Of a stretch of DNA of 64,000 nt, positions 44,381-53,789 are shown in pieces. The number at the start of each line of letters is the position of its first letter. Position 1 is the first letter of the stretch. Under the pieces are notes generated by a model. It made no database searches. It had not been told where the DNA came from and saw nothing but the letters and a program-made list of their open reading frames with translations. The translations under genes were made by a program, and so were the position numbers. This DNA comes from Deltaproteobacteria bacterium (GTDB lineage: Bacteria > Desulfobacterota > Binatia > Binatales > Binataceae): assembly GCA_021801125.1 (NCBI GenBank), contig JAJYYI010000114.1, positions 37,417 through 101,416 on the forward strand, written 5' to 3'.

Positions 44381-46381
44381 GTGAAACGAGCATTGTCCTC
44401 TCGCATCTTGACGCTTCTTCTCGCGCCTCTGGTTGCAGCCTTGCTGTTGCTCTTGTTGCCCTGGGGTCCGAAGACCAACTTGAAGCCCACGAGCGCGGCG
44501 ACGCCCGTTCCTCCGAGCGGGACTCTCCAAATCGGTTTCATCGATAGCCCGTCCGCCGGCTTTCAAGAGATTGCGCTCTCAATTTACCAAGTCCGCGTAA
44601 ACCCAAGCACCAACCCCGAGGTCAGCGACAGCGACAACAACTGGTACACCATCTACCCCGCGCCCGAGGTCAGCGGAGTAGGCGCATCGATGCAGCTGAA
44701 CTTCAACAATATCCAGGCCGAAGCACGGCTACTGAACACCGTAAAGTTGCCCGAACAAGTTTACAATCAGATCGAAGTGATCTTCCTGGACGACCCGGGG
44801 GTGATCGTCCCGTCATGCACCGGTGCGCCGTTGCTTGAGGGTTGTATCGCTTACGGCTTGACCATCACCAGCGGCTCAGAACTCAGGGTAAGCGCGCCGG
44901 TCCCGGTCACCGTCAACAGCATGACCCAACTCATCTTAGAGCTTAACCCGACCGTACTAACTCCGCCGAGCGAACCGGGCGGCAGCTACCAGATGTCGCC
45001 GACCTTGAGCGTCGTTTCGTCGAACCAGTACCTGGGCCAAGTGAGAGGAACCGTGTCCGGCTTCACCAGCTACGCCAGCACGCTGGTCAGCGCTGTGGTC
45101 AGCGGAACGAGCAACATCGTCGCGCAGGTGCCGGTCACTCCCTCGGGTTCGTTCGCGTTCGGGCTCCCTGCACCGATCGGAGGCAGCGCCACTTATGACC
45201 TATTCGCCACGGGACCTGGCGTCGGCTTCGACGCTTACAGCGCCCTGCCGATTTCCAATGGAATCGCCGCGCCCGCGGTCAACCTGAGCGTGTCTCCCGC
45301 GACCGTTTTTGGCAACATTGGCGGCACCGTCACGGATAGCGCGAACAATCCACTTGGGGGAGCATTAGTCGAGCTTTTGGTGCCAGCGAGCAACAACTCT
45401 GGGGCCGATTGCCTGAGCACGCCGACCCAATGCGTGGTCGTCGCCTCCACCAACGCCACGCCAGGCAACGGAAGCTACACCTTCGCCCATGTACTGACGG
45501 TGCCTTTCCCCGCGAACGGACCAAGCTATACTTTGCGCGCGTCGTATTCCGGCCACGACCCGGAATTGGTCACGGTCAACGCGCCGACCAGCAACGGCGG
45601 CACGGTCACCTGCTCGCCGAGCACGAATCCCGGCAATTGCAGCTTCGCGCTGACCAGCGCGACCATCACGGGCCTGGCAAGCGTTCAGGTTGCTCCTCCA
45701 CCCGGCACCGACGTAGAATTCGTCGTTATAGCCGAGGAAACAGGCACGCAAAACATCGTCGGCTCGACGTTGTTTCCTGTGGTGATACCTGCGGGTCAGA
45801 CTTCAGCCGCCTTCTCCATCGACGTGCCAACCAAACCTGGGGTGTACGACTTGGTGGCCACCACGCTAGATTTTTATCAACAAATCGACCCAAGCACTTT
45901 CACCGGCCACAACTTGCTCACGGCAACCGGCGTTCCCGCCGACACAAGCGGGCTAAACCTCGGCACGTTTGATTGCGTCGGTCATGCCAGCATCGCTGGC
46001 ACCGCCGTCAGCCCCATCCCGGAGACGGCAATCCAAGTATCCAAGTGTGCGCCGCTGCGCCCTGGCGAGAGCTGCACCGCGCCAGCCTGTACGATCCAGA
46101 GTTCCTCAACGCCCGGATGCCTGGTTGACGTGCAACAATCAGCCGTTGCACCTTCGCTCGCCGCCAACGCCGGACAGTTTTCTTTCTGCTTACCGCCCGA
46201 CCAATACACCGTGACGCGTATAGACAACGGCGTAGCGGCATCGCCAACTACTGTCGTCGTTCCCACCCCTGCGCCTATTTCCACTCCGTGCCCCACCGTA
46301 TGCCAAGGTCCGGGGCCTGGATGCCCTGGGGTTTGCTCAACCACGAATCTCGGGAACCTAAGTCCGGCCAGCGGAGGTTGA
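44381..46381 (+). CDS. Secreted or surface protein with DUF4382-like domain and carboxypeptidase-type repeats
   Basis: 666 residues from GTG at 44381, with AGGA six bases upstream; an in-frame TTG at 44333 would lack a ribosome site. The N-terminus is a signal anchor (RILTLLLAPLVAALLLLLLPW). Residues about 45-215 resemble DUF4382 (GTLQIGFIDSPSAGFQEIALSIYQVRV, LLNTVKLPEQVYNQIEVIFL). Two or more regulatory-like beta repeats follow (VFGNIGGTVTDSANNPLGGALVELLVP). The C-terminus is Cys/Pro-rich with many paired cysteines (PCPTVCQGPGPGCPGVC). Such proteins sit on the cell surface. Function unknown. A lipoprotein gene follows. Confidence 0.65.
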   Translation: MKRALSSRILTLLLAPLVAALLLLLLPWGPKTNLKPTSAATPVPPSGTLQIGFIDSPSAGFQEIALSIYQVRVNPSTNPEVSDSDNNWYTIYPAPEVSGVGASMQLNFNNIQAEARLLNTVKLPEQVYNQIEVIFLDDPGVIVPSCTGAPLLEGCIAYGLTITSGSELRVSAPVPVTVNSMTQLILELNPTVLTPPSEPGGSYQMSPTLSVVSSNQYLGQVRGTVSGFTSYASTLVSAVVSGTSNIVAQVPVTPSGSFAFGLPAPIGGSATYDLFATGPGVGFDAYSALPISNGIAAPAVNLSVSPATVFGNIGGTVTDSANNPLGGALVELLVPASNNSGADCLSTPTQCVVVASTNATPGNGSYTFAHVLTVPFPANGPSYTLRASYSGHDPELVTVNAPTSNGGTVTCSPSTNPGNCSFALTSATITGLASVQVAPPPGTDVEFVVIAEETGTQNIVGSTLFPVVIPAGQTSAAFSIDVPTKPGVYDLVATTLDFYQQIDPSTFTGHNLLTATGVPADTSGLNLGTFDCVGHASIAGTAVSPIPETAIQVSKCAPLRPGESCTAPACTIQSSSTPGCLVDVQQSAVAPSLAANAGQFSFCLPPDQYTVTRIDNGVAASPTTVVVPTPAPISTPCPTVCQGPGPGCPGVCSTTNLGNLSPASGG

Positions 46382-46510
46382 TATGAGGCGCGGGATGCAA
46401 CGTTTCGGGCGCCTGCGTGATGCGCTTTCGCTGCCCCTGAGGACGAGGACGACGTTAGGCATGGCCGGCGCCCCGGGAAAACGCGATGATAGACGACAGG
46501 CAGGGCTAAG

Positions 46511-47209
46511 ATGTCGCACGCGTCAACCCTAAGCACATCCTTGACCGCTTTTCGCCATTTTCGGGCTGCGGCTTGGCTGCGCTTCGCCATACTTGGAAGC
46601 TGGTGCCTGTTCGCGGCCGGATGCAACTATTTCTCAGAGGTTTTCGGACCGCGCGCGCCGAGCCAGCATGGCTTTCAGTTAGTCGGGACGCCAGGTCTTC
46701 CGTTCAGCGCCACAATCTCCGATCTGGATACTTCGTGGAAGATTCAAGGCGCAATCCCGCTAACCATCCTGGTCATAAACGCCACGCCGCCGCTCAGAAT
46801 GGTGCTGACGAAACTGCGCGACGATGACTATTCCTTGATGAGCGTCGACGCTCTGGGTGGAAGCACTATCGTCTACGCCAACGAAGCGAGCCAATCTTTC
46901 GCGACCACCCAATTGCAGTTGACCAGCACGGTGCCGGCAATTGGTGCTCCAGCCAACCCGGACATCCGATATCTCGTGCTCTCGCCGTTTGGGATGGTTG
47001 TAAACGGAACTATCGAGGACACCGCCTCGCTCTTTCAGGTTTACGCAACGGCGCCGGTCGTCTTTATCTTCAAAAACCCCAACGGCCCCACTACCGGCCA
47101 GTTTACGGAAAATAATATCGGCTTCGGCCCGATGACGGTGCAGTTGTTTCAGAACGGCGCCCTGACCAGCACCGTCACCAATGGACCGAACGTTCTCATC
47201 CCGCCCTGA
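46511..47209 (+). CDS. Hypothetical lipoprotein
   Basis: 232 residues. The signal peptide ends in a lipobox LFAAGC (about residues 33-38), with Asn at +2 after the cysteine. The mature part is beta-rich and polar (FSATISDLDTSWKIQGAIPLTILVINATPPLRMVLTKLRDD), without a recognised family. It starts 130 bp after the DUF4382-like gene in the same direction, and they probably act together at the surface. The first 20 residues before the signal are longer than usual; an internal start could apply. Confidence 0.6.
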   Translation: MSHASTLSTSLTAFRHFRAAAWLRFAILGSWCLFAAGCNYFSEVFGPRAPSQHGFQLVGTPGLPFSATISDLDTSWKIQGAIPLTILVINATPPLRMVLTKLRDDDYSLMSVDALGGSTIVYANEASQSFATTQLQLTSTVPAIGAPANPDIRYLVLSPFGMVVNGTIEDTASLFQVYATAPVVFIFKNPNGPTTGQFTENNIGFGPMTVQLFQNGALTSTVTNGPNVLIPP

Positions 47210-47538
47210 GAAGGGAGAACACAGGTCACGCCCTTACGGACGCTCTTTGACCGGATGGTGCTGCCGGCGGGGATCTGATGGACGTCGGTTGGTTTTGGCG
47301 GTCACCCTACCACTCACGGTGGGTAAGCGCTTTCAAGAGGAAAGTCCCGCGGAGAGTGGCGCAAAAGACCAGCACGGAGTTTAGTTATTTATTTTATAGT
47401 TGCAGTTAAGCCCACAACGCTAGATGAGAGTTTGACAGCAGAGCCGGATCAACGTAGCTTCGATTTTCAAGAGCGCAACTCCTGCCTCTGCCGCGGCACC
47501 ACGACCCCGGCTTGCCGATAAACGGCGGGACCTCTTAA
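47210..47538 (+). other. 329-bp gap with a candidate promoter for the adaptor gene
   Basis: No gene is seen. TTGACA (47432-47437) is followed after exactly 17 bp by TAGCTT (47455-47460), a perfect -35 with a weak -10, placed about 70-80 bp before the adaptor start. The rest shows no clear structure apart from an AT-rich stretch near 47,385-47,400. Confidence 0.35.
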
Positions 47539-48630
47539 ATGAAGCTCTTCAGTTTTCGACGCCTCCTGTTGGCGGCCCTTCTTATTGCAATTGCAGGTTC
47601 GGCCTTGCCCGGATATCGATTCCTGCACTATTACATGGAGCACGTCTGGACGGACGACGCCTACGTGGACGCGTCGGTCATGATGATCGCGGCCCGCATC
47701 CAGGGCACCGTCTATCGCGTCTACGTCGACGACAACTATCTCGTCAACGCCGGCGAGCTGCTGGTTGAACTCGACCCGCGCGATACCGAGGCCGCGTTGG
47801 CGGCGGCGCAAGCCGCACTCGAGAACGCGCGCCAGACGGTGGACCAGCAATTCGCGGCCGTTGCTTCGGCCGAGTCGGCATTGCGGCTCTTTGAGTCGCA
47901 GCTTCACCAAGCGCAGTTGGATTACGCGCGAGCCAAAGCTCTGCATCAAGCCAACGTCGTTTCGCACGATTACTACGATCACATTTTGACCGCGCTCAAG
48001 GTGGCGCAGGCGAATCAGGCCCTCGGCAAGCAGGAGTTGGAGCGGGCGCGCGCCGCTTTGGGACTCAGCCTGAACGACCACGAGCGCTACGCGCGGCCGA
48101 TTGTCAGACAGGCCGAAGCCGCCGTGACTGCGGCCAAGCTTAACCTAAGCTACACAAAAATTTACGCGCCGCTCGACGGAGTCGTGACCCACAAAACCGT
48201 TCAAGTGGGAAATCGCGTGCAGCCCGGCGAGCCCATGATGACGCTGGTACCCACGCACAATCTTTACATCACCGCGAATTTCAAGGAGACCCAATTAACG
48301 GACGTGCGCGTGGGACAGGAAGCGGAGGTCGAAGCCGATATTTATCCCGGCTACGTCTACCACGGGCACGTGGACTCCATCGCCTTGGGCACCGGCCAGG
48401 CTTTTGCTCTCTTGCCTCCGGAGAATGCCACCGGCAACTGGGTCAAAGTCGTTCAGCGCGTACCGGTAAAAATTCTGCTCGACGGACCAATCCCGCATGA
48501 CCGGCAGCTCAGGGTCGGGCTTTCCGTTGAGGCCTCGATCGACATCAGCGACACGCACGGGCCGCTGCTGACCTCGACGCTTCAGCAGAGGCATCACGTG
48601 CCACCGCCCGGCAAGGCGATTATCAATTGA
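47539..48630 (+). CDS. HlyD/EmrA-type membrane fusion protein
   Basis: 363 residues. An N-terminal membrane span (RRLLLAALLIAIAGSALPGYRFL) is followed by a biotinyl-lipoyl-like domain split by a coiled-coil hairpin: VDASVMMIAARIQGTVYRVYVDDNYLVNAGELLVELDP, then a helical region of about 100 residues, then KIYAPLDGVVTHKTVQVGNRVQPGEPMMTLVP and a beta-barrel domain. This is the EmrA/HlyD adaptor that links an inner-membrane pump (EmrB-type) to an outer-membrane channel. No pump or channel gene is next to it, so the partner must be elsewhere. Weak ribosome site. Confidence 0.85.
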   Translation: MKLFSFRRLLLAALLIAIAGSALPGYRFLHYYMEHVWTDDAYVDASVMMIAARIQGTVYRVYVDDNYLVNAGELLVELDPRDTEAALAAAQAALENARQTVDQQFAAVASAESALRLFESQLHQAQLDYARAKALHQANVVSHDYYDHILTALKVAQANQALGKQELERARAALGLSLNDHERYARPIVRQAEAAVTAAKLNLSYTKIYAPLDGVVTHKTVQVGNRVQPGEPMMTLVPTHNLYITANFKETQLTDVRVGQEAEVEADIYPGYVYHGHVDSIALGTGQAFALLPPENATGNWVKVVQRVPVKILLDGPIPHDRQLRVGLSVEASIDISDTHGPLLTSTLQQRHHVPPPGKAIIN

Positions 48631-48822
48631 AACGCTGAAGCTGGTGAAAACGCTCAAGCTGCTAGTTCAAGGCGAGGGCCAAGCGCATGATTCCGAGCGC
48701 GTGCCCGGCGCTCCGGCGCGAAAAGCACACAAAGCAGCCTCGGCCTTGCCGGACGCGACGAGCCAGTATCGTTCGGCCGCGCGCAATCCAAGCGCCGCGG
48801 CTAGCGCGGTGCTCTTCAGTTT

Positions 48823-49185
48823 TTAGGAATGAAACGCGCCGCTTCTCGGACCGCGACGCGGAGGTCCGCTGCCCGGCCTGACACGACGTGCGAAGTCGCC
48901 CCGCCTCACGTAAGCTAACGCCGCTACGCTTGCCAGACCCACGACGATAGCCAACCCGGTGCCTGTAGCTGCGGCCAGTGAGTCGGTAGCCGCCCAGCGC
49001 CCCAGCGTAGCCTTTATCGCCAGGGCAAGGGCGCACAGGGCGATCAACCCGACCAATACTATCGCGAGCGGATTGAGCTTCTTGCGCGCCGGGCGTTGCT
49101 CAACCACCGGCACGGGCTTGGGACGCCGGAGGCGGCCCTTCTCTATCGGGACAATAATCGCCTTTCTGGGGGCTTGCCTGTCCAC
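48823..49185 (-). CDS. Hypothetical small inner-membrane protein
   Basis: 120 residues, with a basic N-terminus (RKAIIVPIEKGRLRRPKP), two hydrophobic helices (LNPLAIVLVGLIALCALALAI; GTGLAIVVGLASVAALAYV) and a basic Arg/Gly/Pro-rich tail. The start would be GTG at 49185 with GGAG upstream. Topology predicts both ends in the cytoplasm. No family is recognised. It is likely real because of its regular topology, but the frame lies in a poorly coding area and might be chance. Confidence 0.4.
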   Translation of the reverse strand: MDRQAPRKAIIVPIEKGRLRRPKPVPVVEQRPARKKLNPLAIVLVGLIALCALALAIKATLGRWAATDSLAAATGTGLAIVVGLASVAALAYVRRGDFARRVRPGSGPPRRGPRSGAFHS

Positions 49186-49723
49186 GGCTCACACGCTCCG
49201 AGAAGTTTAAATCTAAGTCTAGCGCCCGCCGCGACATAGAGCCAGCAGCACCTTCGAACGCAACCTCGGCAAACCGCAAAACTACTCTCCCGCGGCGATT
49301 TAGGTGACTCTTAGTACACGCGTTTTCCGAATCGCGATTTCTATAACGGCACCCGGTATTCTGGCCGTCAAAGCAATCCCGTGCGGACCGCGCTCACCAG
49401 GAGTAGAAGGTGGCTCTTCAATCGCCTGCGAGCTCGTCGGGGGCGGCGGGAGGGTTCTCTTCACCTTCGTCCGAAGCTTTTCGGAGTCCCACTAACGCGC
49501 CGCCTGCCAGTGATGACACTGGCGTCAGCGTCATGTATAGAATTGAGATTACGCTCGGCGTCACCCGCTTGCTAAAGGCGGCCAATCATTGCTGGGGCCT
49601 CATCTTAACTTTAAGCGCTGATTCTCGGCAGGCCGCTCGCGAGGAGCGTCGACCGTGTATCCATGACAACGAGCAGCGCGAACGCTCCGGCACGGCATAA
49701 GCGCTCGCCGGCGGTGGGGAAAA
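49186..49723 (+). other. 538-bp gap without a supported gene
   Basis: Small open frames are present but show no coding character. The only signal found is the promoter-like pair at 49513-49541, described separately. Confidence 0.4.
49513..49541 (+). promoter_or_regulatory. Sigma-70-like promoter before the APH-fold kinase gene
   Basis: ATGACA (49513-49518) and TATAGA (49536-49541) lie 17 bp apart, 5/6 and 4/6 matches. It would give a leader of about 175 nt before the kinase ATG at 49724. Confidence 0.4.
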
Positions 49724-50809
49724 ATGATGAATCATGGGGCGGCGGAAATCGGCGAACGGTTGACCAAGTACCTCGGCGCTCCGGTTGCCACCTGTAAGGT
49801 GTTGGCGAGCGGCTGGGAGACCACCGTTTTCGAGTTTGTCCTCGATAGTGGCGCGAGCGCGGCCAAACTACCCGTCGGCCGACCTCTCGCTCTGCGCTTT
49901 TACCAGTCAAAGGATGGCGCGAGCAAAGGCGCGCGCGAGTTTCAGATTCTCTCCTTGCTGGCGGACACCCGATGCGTGGTGCCCAGGCCGTACCGCTTCG
50001 AGCCTGACGCCGACGCTTTGGGCGCTCCTTTCCTGCTCATGGAGCGCGTAGCGGGTGGTCCGCTACTGGCAACACGCAGTTTCTCCGAAGCCTTCAAGAA
50101 TTTCTCGCTTGCTTTTTTCGCCTTCGTACGCATGCAGGTCGAGCTGCATCGATTGGACGTCAAGAGCCATCACCTCGACCGTATTGCTCCGGCGTTCATG
50201 CCCGAAGGCGAGCGCGCTGACGCTCCGCTGTTGAATCGAATGCTGCGTACGATCGCCGCGCGCGTCGAAGCCGGGCCATTGCCGCAGCTTAAGCCGGCGC
50301 TGGATTGGGCCGTGGCGCGCGCGCCCGGGTTCACCCCAGGCGCAGCTTCCTTCCTCCACCTCGACTACCACCCGCTCAACACGATCGTAAAAGGCGCACG
50401 ATTGACCGGCGTGATCGACTGGGTCTTCGCGGACCTCGGCGACCGCCATCTGGACGCCGCGATGACGGCGATGATCATATCGTCATACGCTTTCGAGCGT
50501 CCGCGATGGCTTCGAGCGAACATCTGCGGGAATACGCTGAGGAAAATTTACAGCACGCTTTACGTGGCGTTATATCATTCGATGGCGCCGCTGGATTTTC
50601 AGCGCTTTCGCTATTGCCAGGCGGTGGCGGCGCTGCATCGACTTTCGATGTTCGGCATCATGCGTTCGCGCGGCGCCGAGTTGGAAGGATTCAGACCGGA
50701 GGCCGCGGGGGACATCACGCCGGGGGCGCTGCGCCTGCTGTCGTGCTACGCGGCTCGCAAGACCGGCGTCGAGATCGCTCTAGACCGGCCCACCCTTTCC
50801 GCTGCGTGA
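49724..50809 (+). CDS. APH-fold phosphotransferase
   Basis: 361 residues of the aminoglycoside phosphotransferase/choline-kinase family. The catalytic Brenner motif is HLDYHPLN (H212, D214, N219) and the metal-binding aspartate follows in GVIDWVFADLGDRHLDAAM. The N-lobe shows LALRFYQSKDGASKGAREFQILSLL. It would transfer phosphate from ATP to a small-molecule hydroxyl. The substrate is not deducible; kinases of this type also phosphorylate macrolides, fructosamine, homoserine or CoA esters. GGTGGGG precedes the ATG; the second codon is also ATG. A strong hairpin ends it. Confidence 0.8.
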   Translation: MMNHGAAEIGERLTKYLGAPVATCKVLASGWETTVFEFVLDSGASAAKLPVGRPLALRFYQSKDGASKGAREFQILSLLADTRCVVPRPYRFEPDADALGAPFLLMERVAGGPLLATRSFSEAFKNFSLAFFAFVRMQVELHRLDVKSHHLDRIAPAFMPEGERADAPLLNRMLRTIAARVEAGPLPQLKPALDWAVARAPGFTPGAASFLHLDYHPLNTIVKGARLTGVIDWVFADLGDRHLDAAMTAMIISSYAFERPRWLRANICGNTLRKIYSTLYVALYHSMAPLDFQRFRYCQAVAALHRLSMFGIMRSRGAELEGFRPEAAGDITPGALRLLSCYAARKTGVEIALDRPTLSAA

Positions 50810-50837
50810 ACAGCGCGAAATAGCGGGCATACACTCG

Positions 50838-50868
50838 ACGCCGCGCGGCCGTTTCAGCCGCGCGGCGT
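50838..50868. terminator. Strong hairpin between the convergent kinase and acnA genes
   Basis: ACGCCGCGCGGC (50838-50849) and GCCGCGCGGCGT (50857-50868) form a perfect 12-bp stem with a 7-nt loop. It lies in the 138-bp gap between two convergent genes and can serve both. Confidence 0.75.
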
Positions 50869-50947
50869 CACGCTACCGCCGATGGCGCCGAAAGGCGCGA
50901 TCCACCGCCGTCGCTACGTCAGCCACAGGGCATGAGCCGAAGAGACA

Positions 50948-53710
50948 CTAGTCTTTAGCGCCGGCGCCAAGCGCTTGGCGCAACACGTAGGGCAGGATGC
51001 CTCCGTGGCGCATATACTCCTGTTCTTCGGGGGTGTCGATCCGCGAGCGCACCATGAACTCGCGCGTTCGACCGCCGTCCTCGACACGCACCTTGAGCTG
51101 CGCTCCTCGTTGGAAGCCCGCCGACAGCCCCTCGATCGTGTATTGCTCACGCCCGCTGAGGCCAAGCGAACTCGCGCTTTCGCCCGGCATAAACTCCAGC
51201 GGCAACACACCCATGCCCACAAGGTTGCTGCGATGGATACGCTCGAAACTTTGCGCGATAACCGCCCTGACGCCCAGAAGCTGCGTGCCCTTGGCCGCCC
51301 AGTCGCGCGAGGAACCTGATCCGTATTCTTTGCCGGCGATCACCAAGAGCGGCACGCCCTCGGCGCGGTAGCGTTCAGCGACCTCGAAGATGGTGCTCTT
51401 CTCTCCGTCCGGCAGATGAAGGGTAAAGCCGCCTTCCACACCCTGCAGCAACAAGTTGCGCAATCGCAGATTCGCGAACGTCCCGCGCATCATTACTTCA
51501 TGATTACCGCGGCGCGAACCGTAGGAGTTGAAATCGCGCGGCGCCACGCCATGCTCAATAAGATATTTGCCCGCCGGACTCTCGGGCGAGATCGAGCCCG
51601 CCGGCGAGATATGGTCGGTCGTAACGCTGTCGCCGAGCAAAACCAGCACGCGAGCCGCGCGAATGTCGGTCAGCTCGGGCAGCTTCGGAGAGACGCCATC
51701 GAAGAAAGGCGGCCGCCTGACGTACGTCGAAGCTTCCTCCCACGGGAAAAGCTCGCTGCCTTCGGCTTGCAGGCCACGCCAGCGTTCATCACCCTCGAAG
51801 ACCCGGCCGTATTCGTCGCGAAACATGTCGGCGTCGACGGCACGCCCGAGCACGTCATTTAGCTGCTCAGCGCTGGGCCAAATATCCCTGAGGAAGATCG
51901 GCTTGCCGTCGCGCCCTACTCCCAATGGCTCGGTGTCCAGATCAAAATCGAGCGAGCCCGCCAAGGCGTAGGCCACCACGAGCGCCGGCGAAGCCAGGTA
52001 GCTGAAGCGCGTAAGCGGATTAATCCGCCCTTCGAAGTTGCGATTGCCGCTGAGCACGGCGCACGCGACGAGGCTGCCCTGCTTGACGGAGTTCGTTATC
52101 GGCTCGCTAAGCGGCCCGCTGTTGCCGATACAGGTGGTGCATCCATAGCCCACCAGATTAAAGCGCAGCCGCTCCAGATACGGCATCAAACCGCTCTTCT
52201 CCAGGTACCTGCGCACAACCTTGGAGCCCGGCGCGAGGCTGGTCTTCACCCAAGACTTAGACTGCAGTCCCCTTTCAACGGCATTTTTCGCGAGCAAGCC
52301 CGCCGCAAGCATCGCGGTCGGATTCGACGTGTTCGTGCAGCTTGTTATAGCCGCTATCAGCACGCTTCCATGTCCGAGGTCAACGGACCCCGCCTCGGTC
52401 GCCGTTTTAACGCTGCGCCCGAGTTCGCCCGGCGCCGCGTCGCGCACCCCGTTGCGCGCCGAGGCGGACTCGACCCAGCGCTCGACGGCACCGGCGTCGA
52501 CCTCAACGCCGCGTGCCTTCATCTCGCGCGCCAGCTCGCGCCGAAACTCGCGCTTAGCCGAGGCCAGCCGGACGCGGTCCTGCGGGCGGCGCGGCCCCGC
52601 GAGCGACGGCTCAACCGCTTCCAGGTCCAGTTCGACGACGTCGGTGAACTGAGGCGCCGGCGCCTCAGCCGTACAGAACAGGCCCTGTTCCTTCGCGTAC
52701 GCCTCGATCAGCGCGATCTGCTCCGCGCTGCGTCCGGTCAACCGCAGGTATTGAAGCGTCATATCGTCGATCGGGAAGAAGCCGACCGTCGCGCCGTACT
52801 CGGGCGCCATGTTGGCAAGCGTCGCGCGATCGGCAACGCTCAACGAAGCGAGCCCCGGTCCGAAGTACTCGACAAACTTGCCCACCACGCCCTTGGCGCG
52901 CAGCATCTGCGTGGCGGTCAACACGACGTCGGTCGCGAGCGTCCCGGGACGCATACGTCCGCGCACGAGTACTCCAATTACCTCGGGAACCAGCATCGGC
53001 AGGGATTGCCCGAGCATCGCCGCCTCCGCCTCGATACCTCCCACGCCCCATCCGACCACGCCTAAGCCGTTGATCATCGTAGTGTGGGAGTCCGTGCCCA
53101 GCACCGTATCCGGATAGGCTTCGCCTTGCTCCGAGACAAAAACCACCGGCGCCAAGTATTCGAGATTCACCTGATGCACGATACCGGTGCCCGGAGGCAC
53201 AACGCTGAAGTTGCGCAACGCCTGCTGGCCCCAGCGCAAAAACATGTAACGCTCTTGATTGCGTTGGTACTCAATTTCGACGTTGCGCTCGAGCGCATCA
53301 GCGGTGCCGAAAACGTCGACCTGCACGGAGTGGTCGATCACCAAATCGACGCGGTTGAGCGGATTGACCCGACCCGGGTCGCCGCCCAAGCGCCGCACTG
53401 CGTCGCGCATCGCGGCCAAATCCGCGACTACCGGCACCCCGGTGAAATCCTGCAGGATTACGCGGGCCGGCATAAAAGAAATCTCGCTCTGTCCGGCGCG
53501 TTCCGGCCATCGCGCGAGCGTCTCGATCATCTCGGCGGTGACGACGTTTCCGTCTTCGCGGCGAAGCGCGTTTTCCAGCATCACCTTGATCGAATACGGT
53601 AATCGACCGAGCGAGAAGCCGCGCTTTTCGAGCGCGTTCAGTCGGCGAATGGCGTAATCGTGCCGACCGACGGTAAGCGTACCTAGGGTGCCGAAGCTAT
53701 CCTTGCTCAT
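50948..53710 (-). CDS. acnA: Aconitate hydratase A
   Basis: 920 residues, the aconitase-A/IRP length. Two [4Fe-4S] cysteine motifs are present: SCTNTSNPTAMLAAGLLA, and GCTTCIGNSGPLSEPI. The swivel domain contains YGSGSSRDWAAKG and IHRSNLVGMGVLPLEF. It interconverts citrate and isocitrate in the TCA cycle. A frequent A-type start, GTLTVGRHDYAIRRLNALE, is visible. ATG with GAGAGAAGAG before it. Possible moonlighting as an iron sensor is known in the family but not shown here. Confidence 0.97.
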   Translation of the reverse strand: MSKDSFGTLGTLTVGRHDYAIRRLNALEKRGFSLGRLPYSIKVMLENALRREDGNVVTAEMIETLARWPERAGQSEISFMPARVILQDFTGVPVVADLAAMRDAVRRLGGDPGRVNPLNRVDLVIDHSVQVDVFGTADALERNVEIEYQRNQERYMFLRWGQQALRNFSVVPPGTGIVHQVNLEYLAPVVFVSEQGEAYPDTVLGTDSHTTMINGLGVVGWGVGGIEAEAAMLGQSLPMLVPEVIGVLVRGRMRPGTLATDVVLTATQMLRAKGVVGKFVEYFGPGLASLSVADRATLANMAPEYGATVGFFPIDDMTLQYLRLTGRSAEQIALIEAYAKEQGLFCTAEAPAPQFTDVVELDLEAVEPSLAGPRRPQDRVRLASAKREFRRELAREMKARGVEVDAGAVERWVESASARNGVRDAAPGELGRSVKTATEAGSVDLGHGSVLIAAITSCTNTSNPTAMLAAGLLAKNAVERGLQSKSWVKTSLAPGSKVVRRYLEKSGLMPYLERLRFNLVGYGCTTCIGNSGPLSEPITNSVKQGSLVACAVLSGNRNFEGRINPLTRFSYLASPALVVAYALAGSLDFDLDTEPLGVGRDGKPIFLRDIWPSAEQLNDVLGRAVDADMFRDEYGRVFEGDERWRGLQAEGSELFPWEEASTYVRRPPFFDGVSPKLPELTDIRAARVLVLLGDSVTTDHISPAGSISPESPAGKYLIEHGVAPRDFNSYGSRRGNHEVMMRGTFANLRLRNLLLQGVEGGFTLHLPDGEKSTIFEVAERYRAEGVPLLVIAGKEYGSGSSRDWAAKGTQLLGVRAVIAQSFERIHRSNLVGMGVLPLEFMPGESASSLGLSGREQYTIEGLSAGFQRGAQLKVRVEDGGRTREFMVRSRIDTPEEQEYMRHGGILPYVLRQALGAGAKD

Positions 53711-53789
53711 GCTCTTCTCTCTTCAAGCGTTGATCAGTGGTTCGTAGAGCCGCAGCGCGTCTTCGTCCTTCTGGTCTGGCGGGCAACGG

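Noticed and set aside
48662..49036. Second minus-strand frame overlapping the small membrane protein
   Set aside because: It has fewer hydrophobic segments and poorer composition than the frame at 48823-49185.
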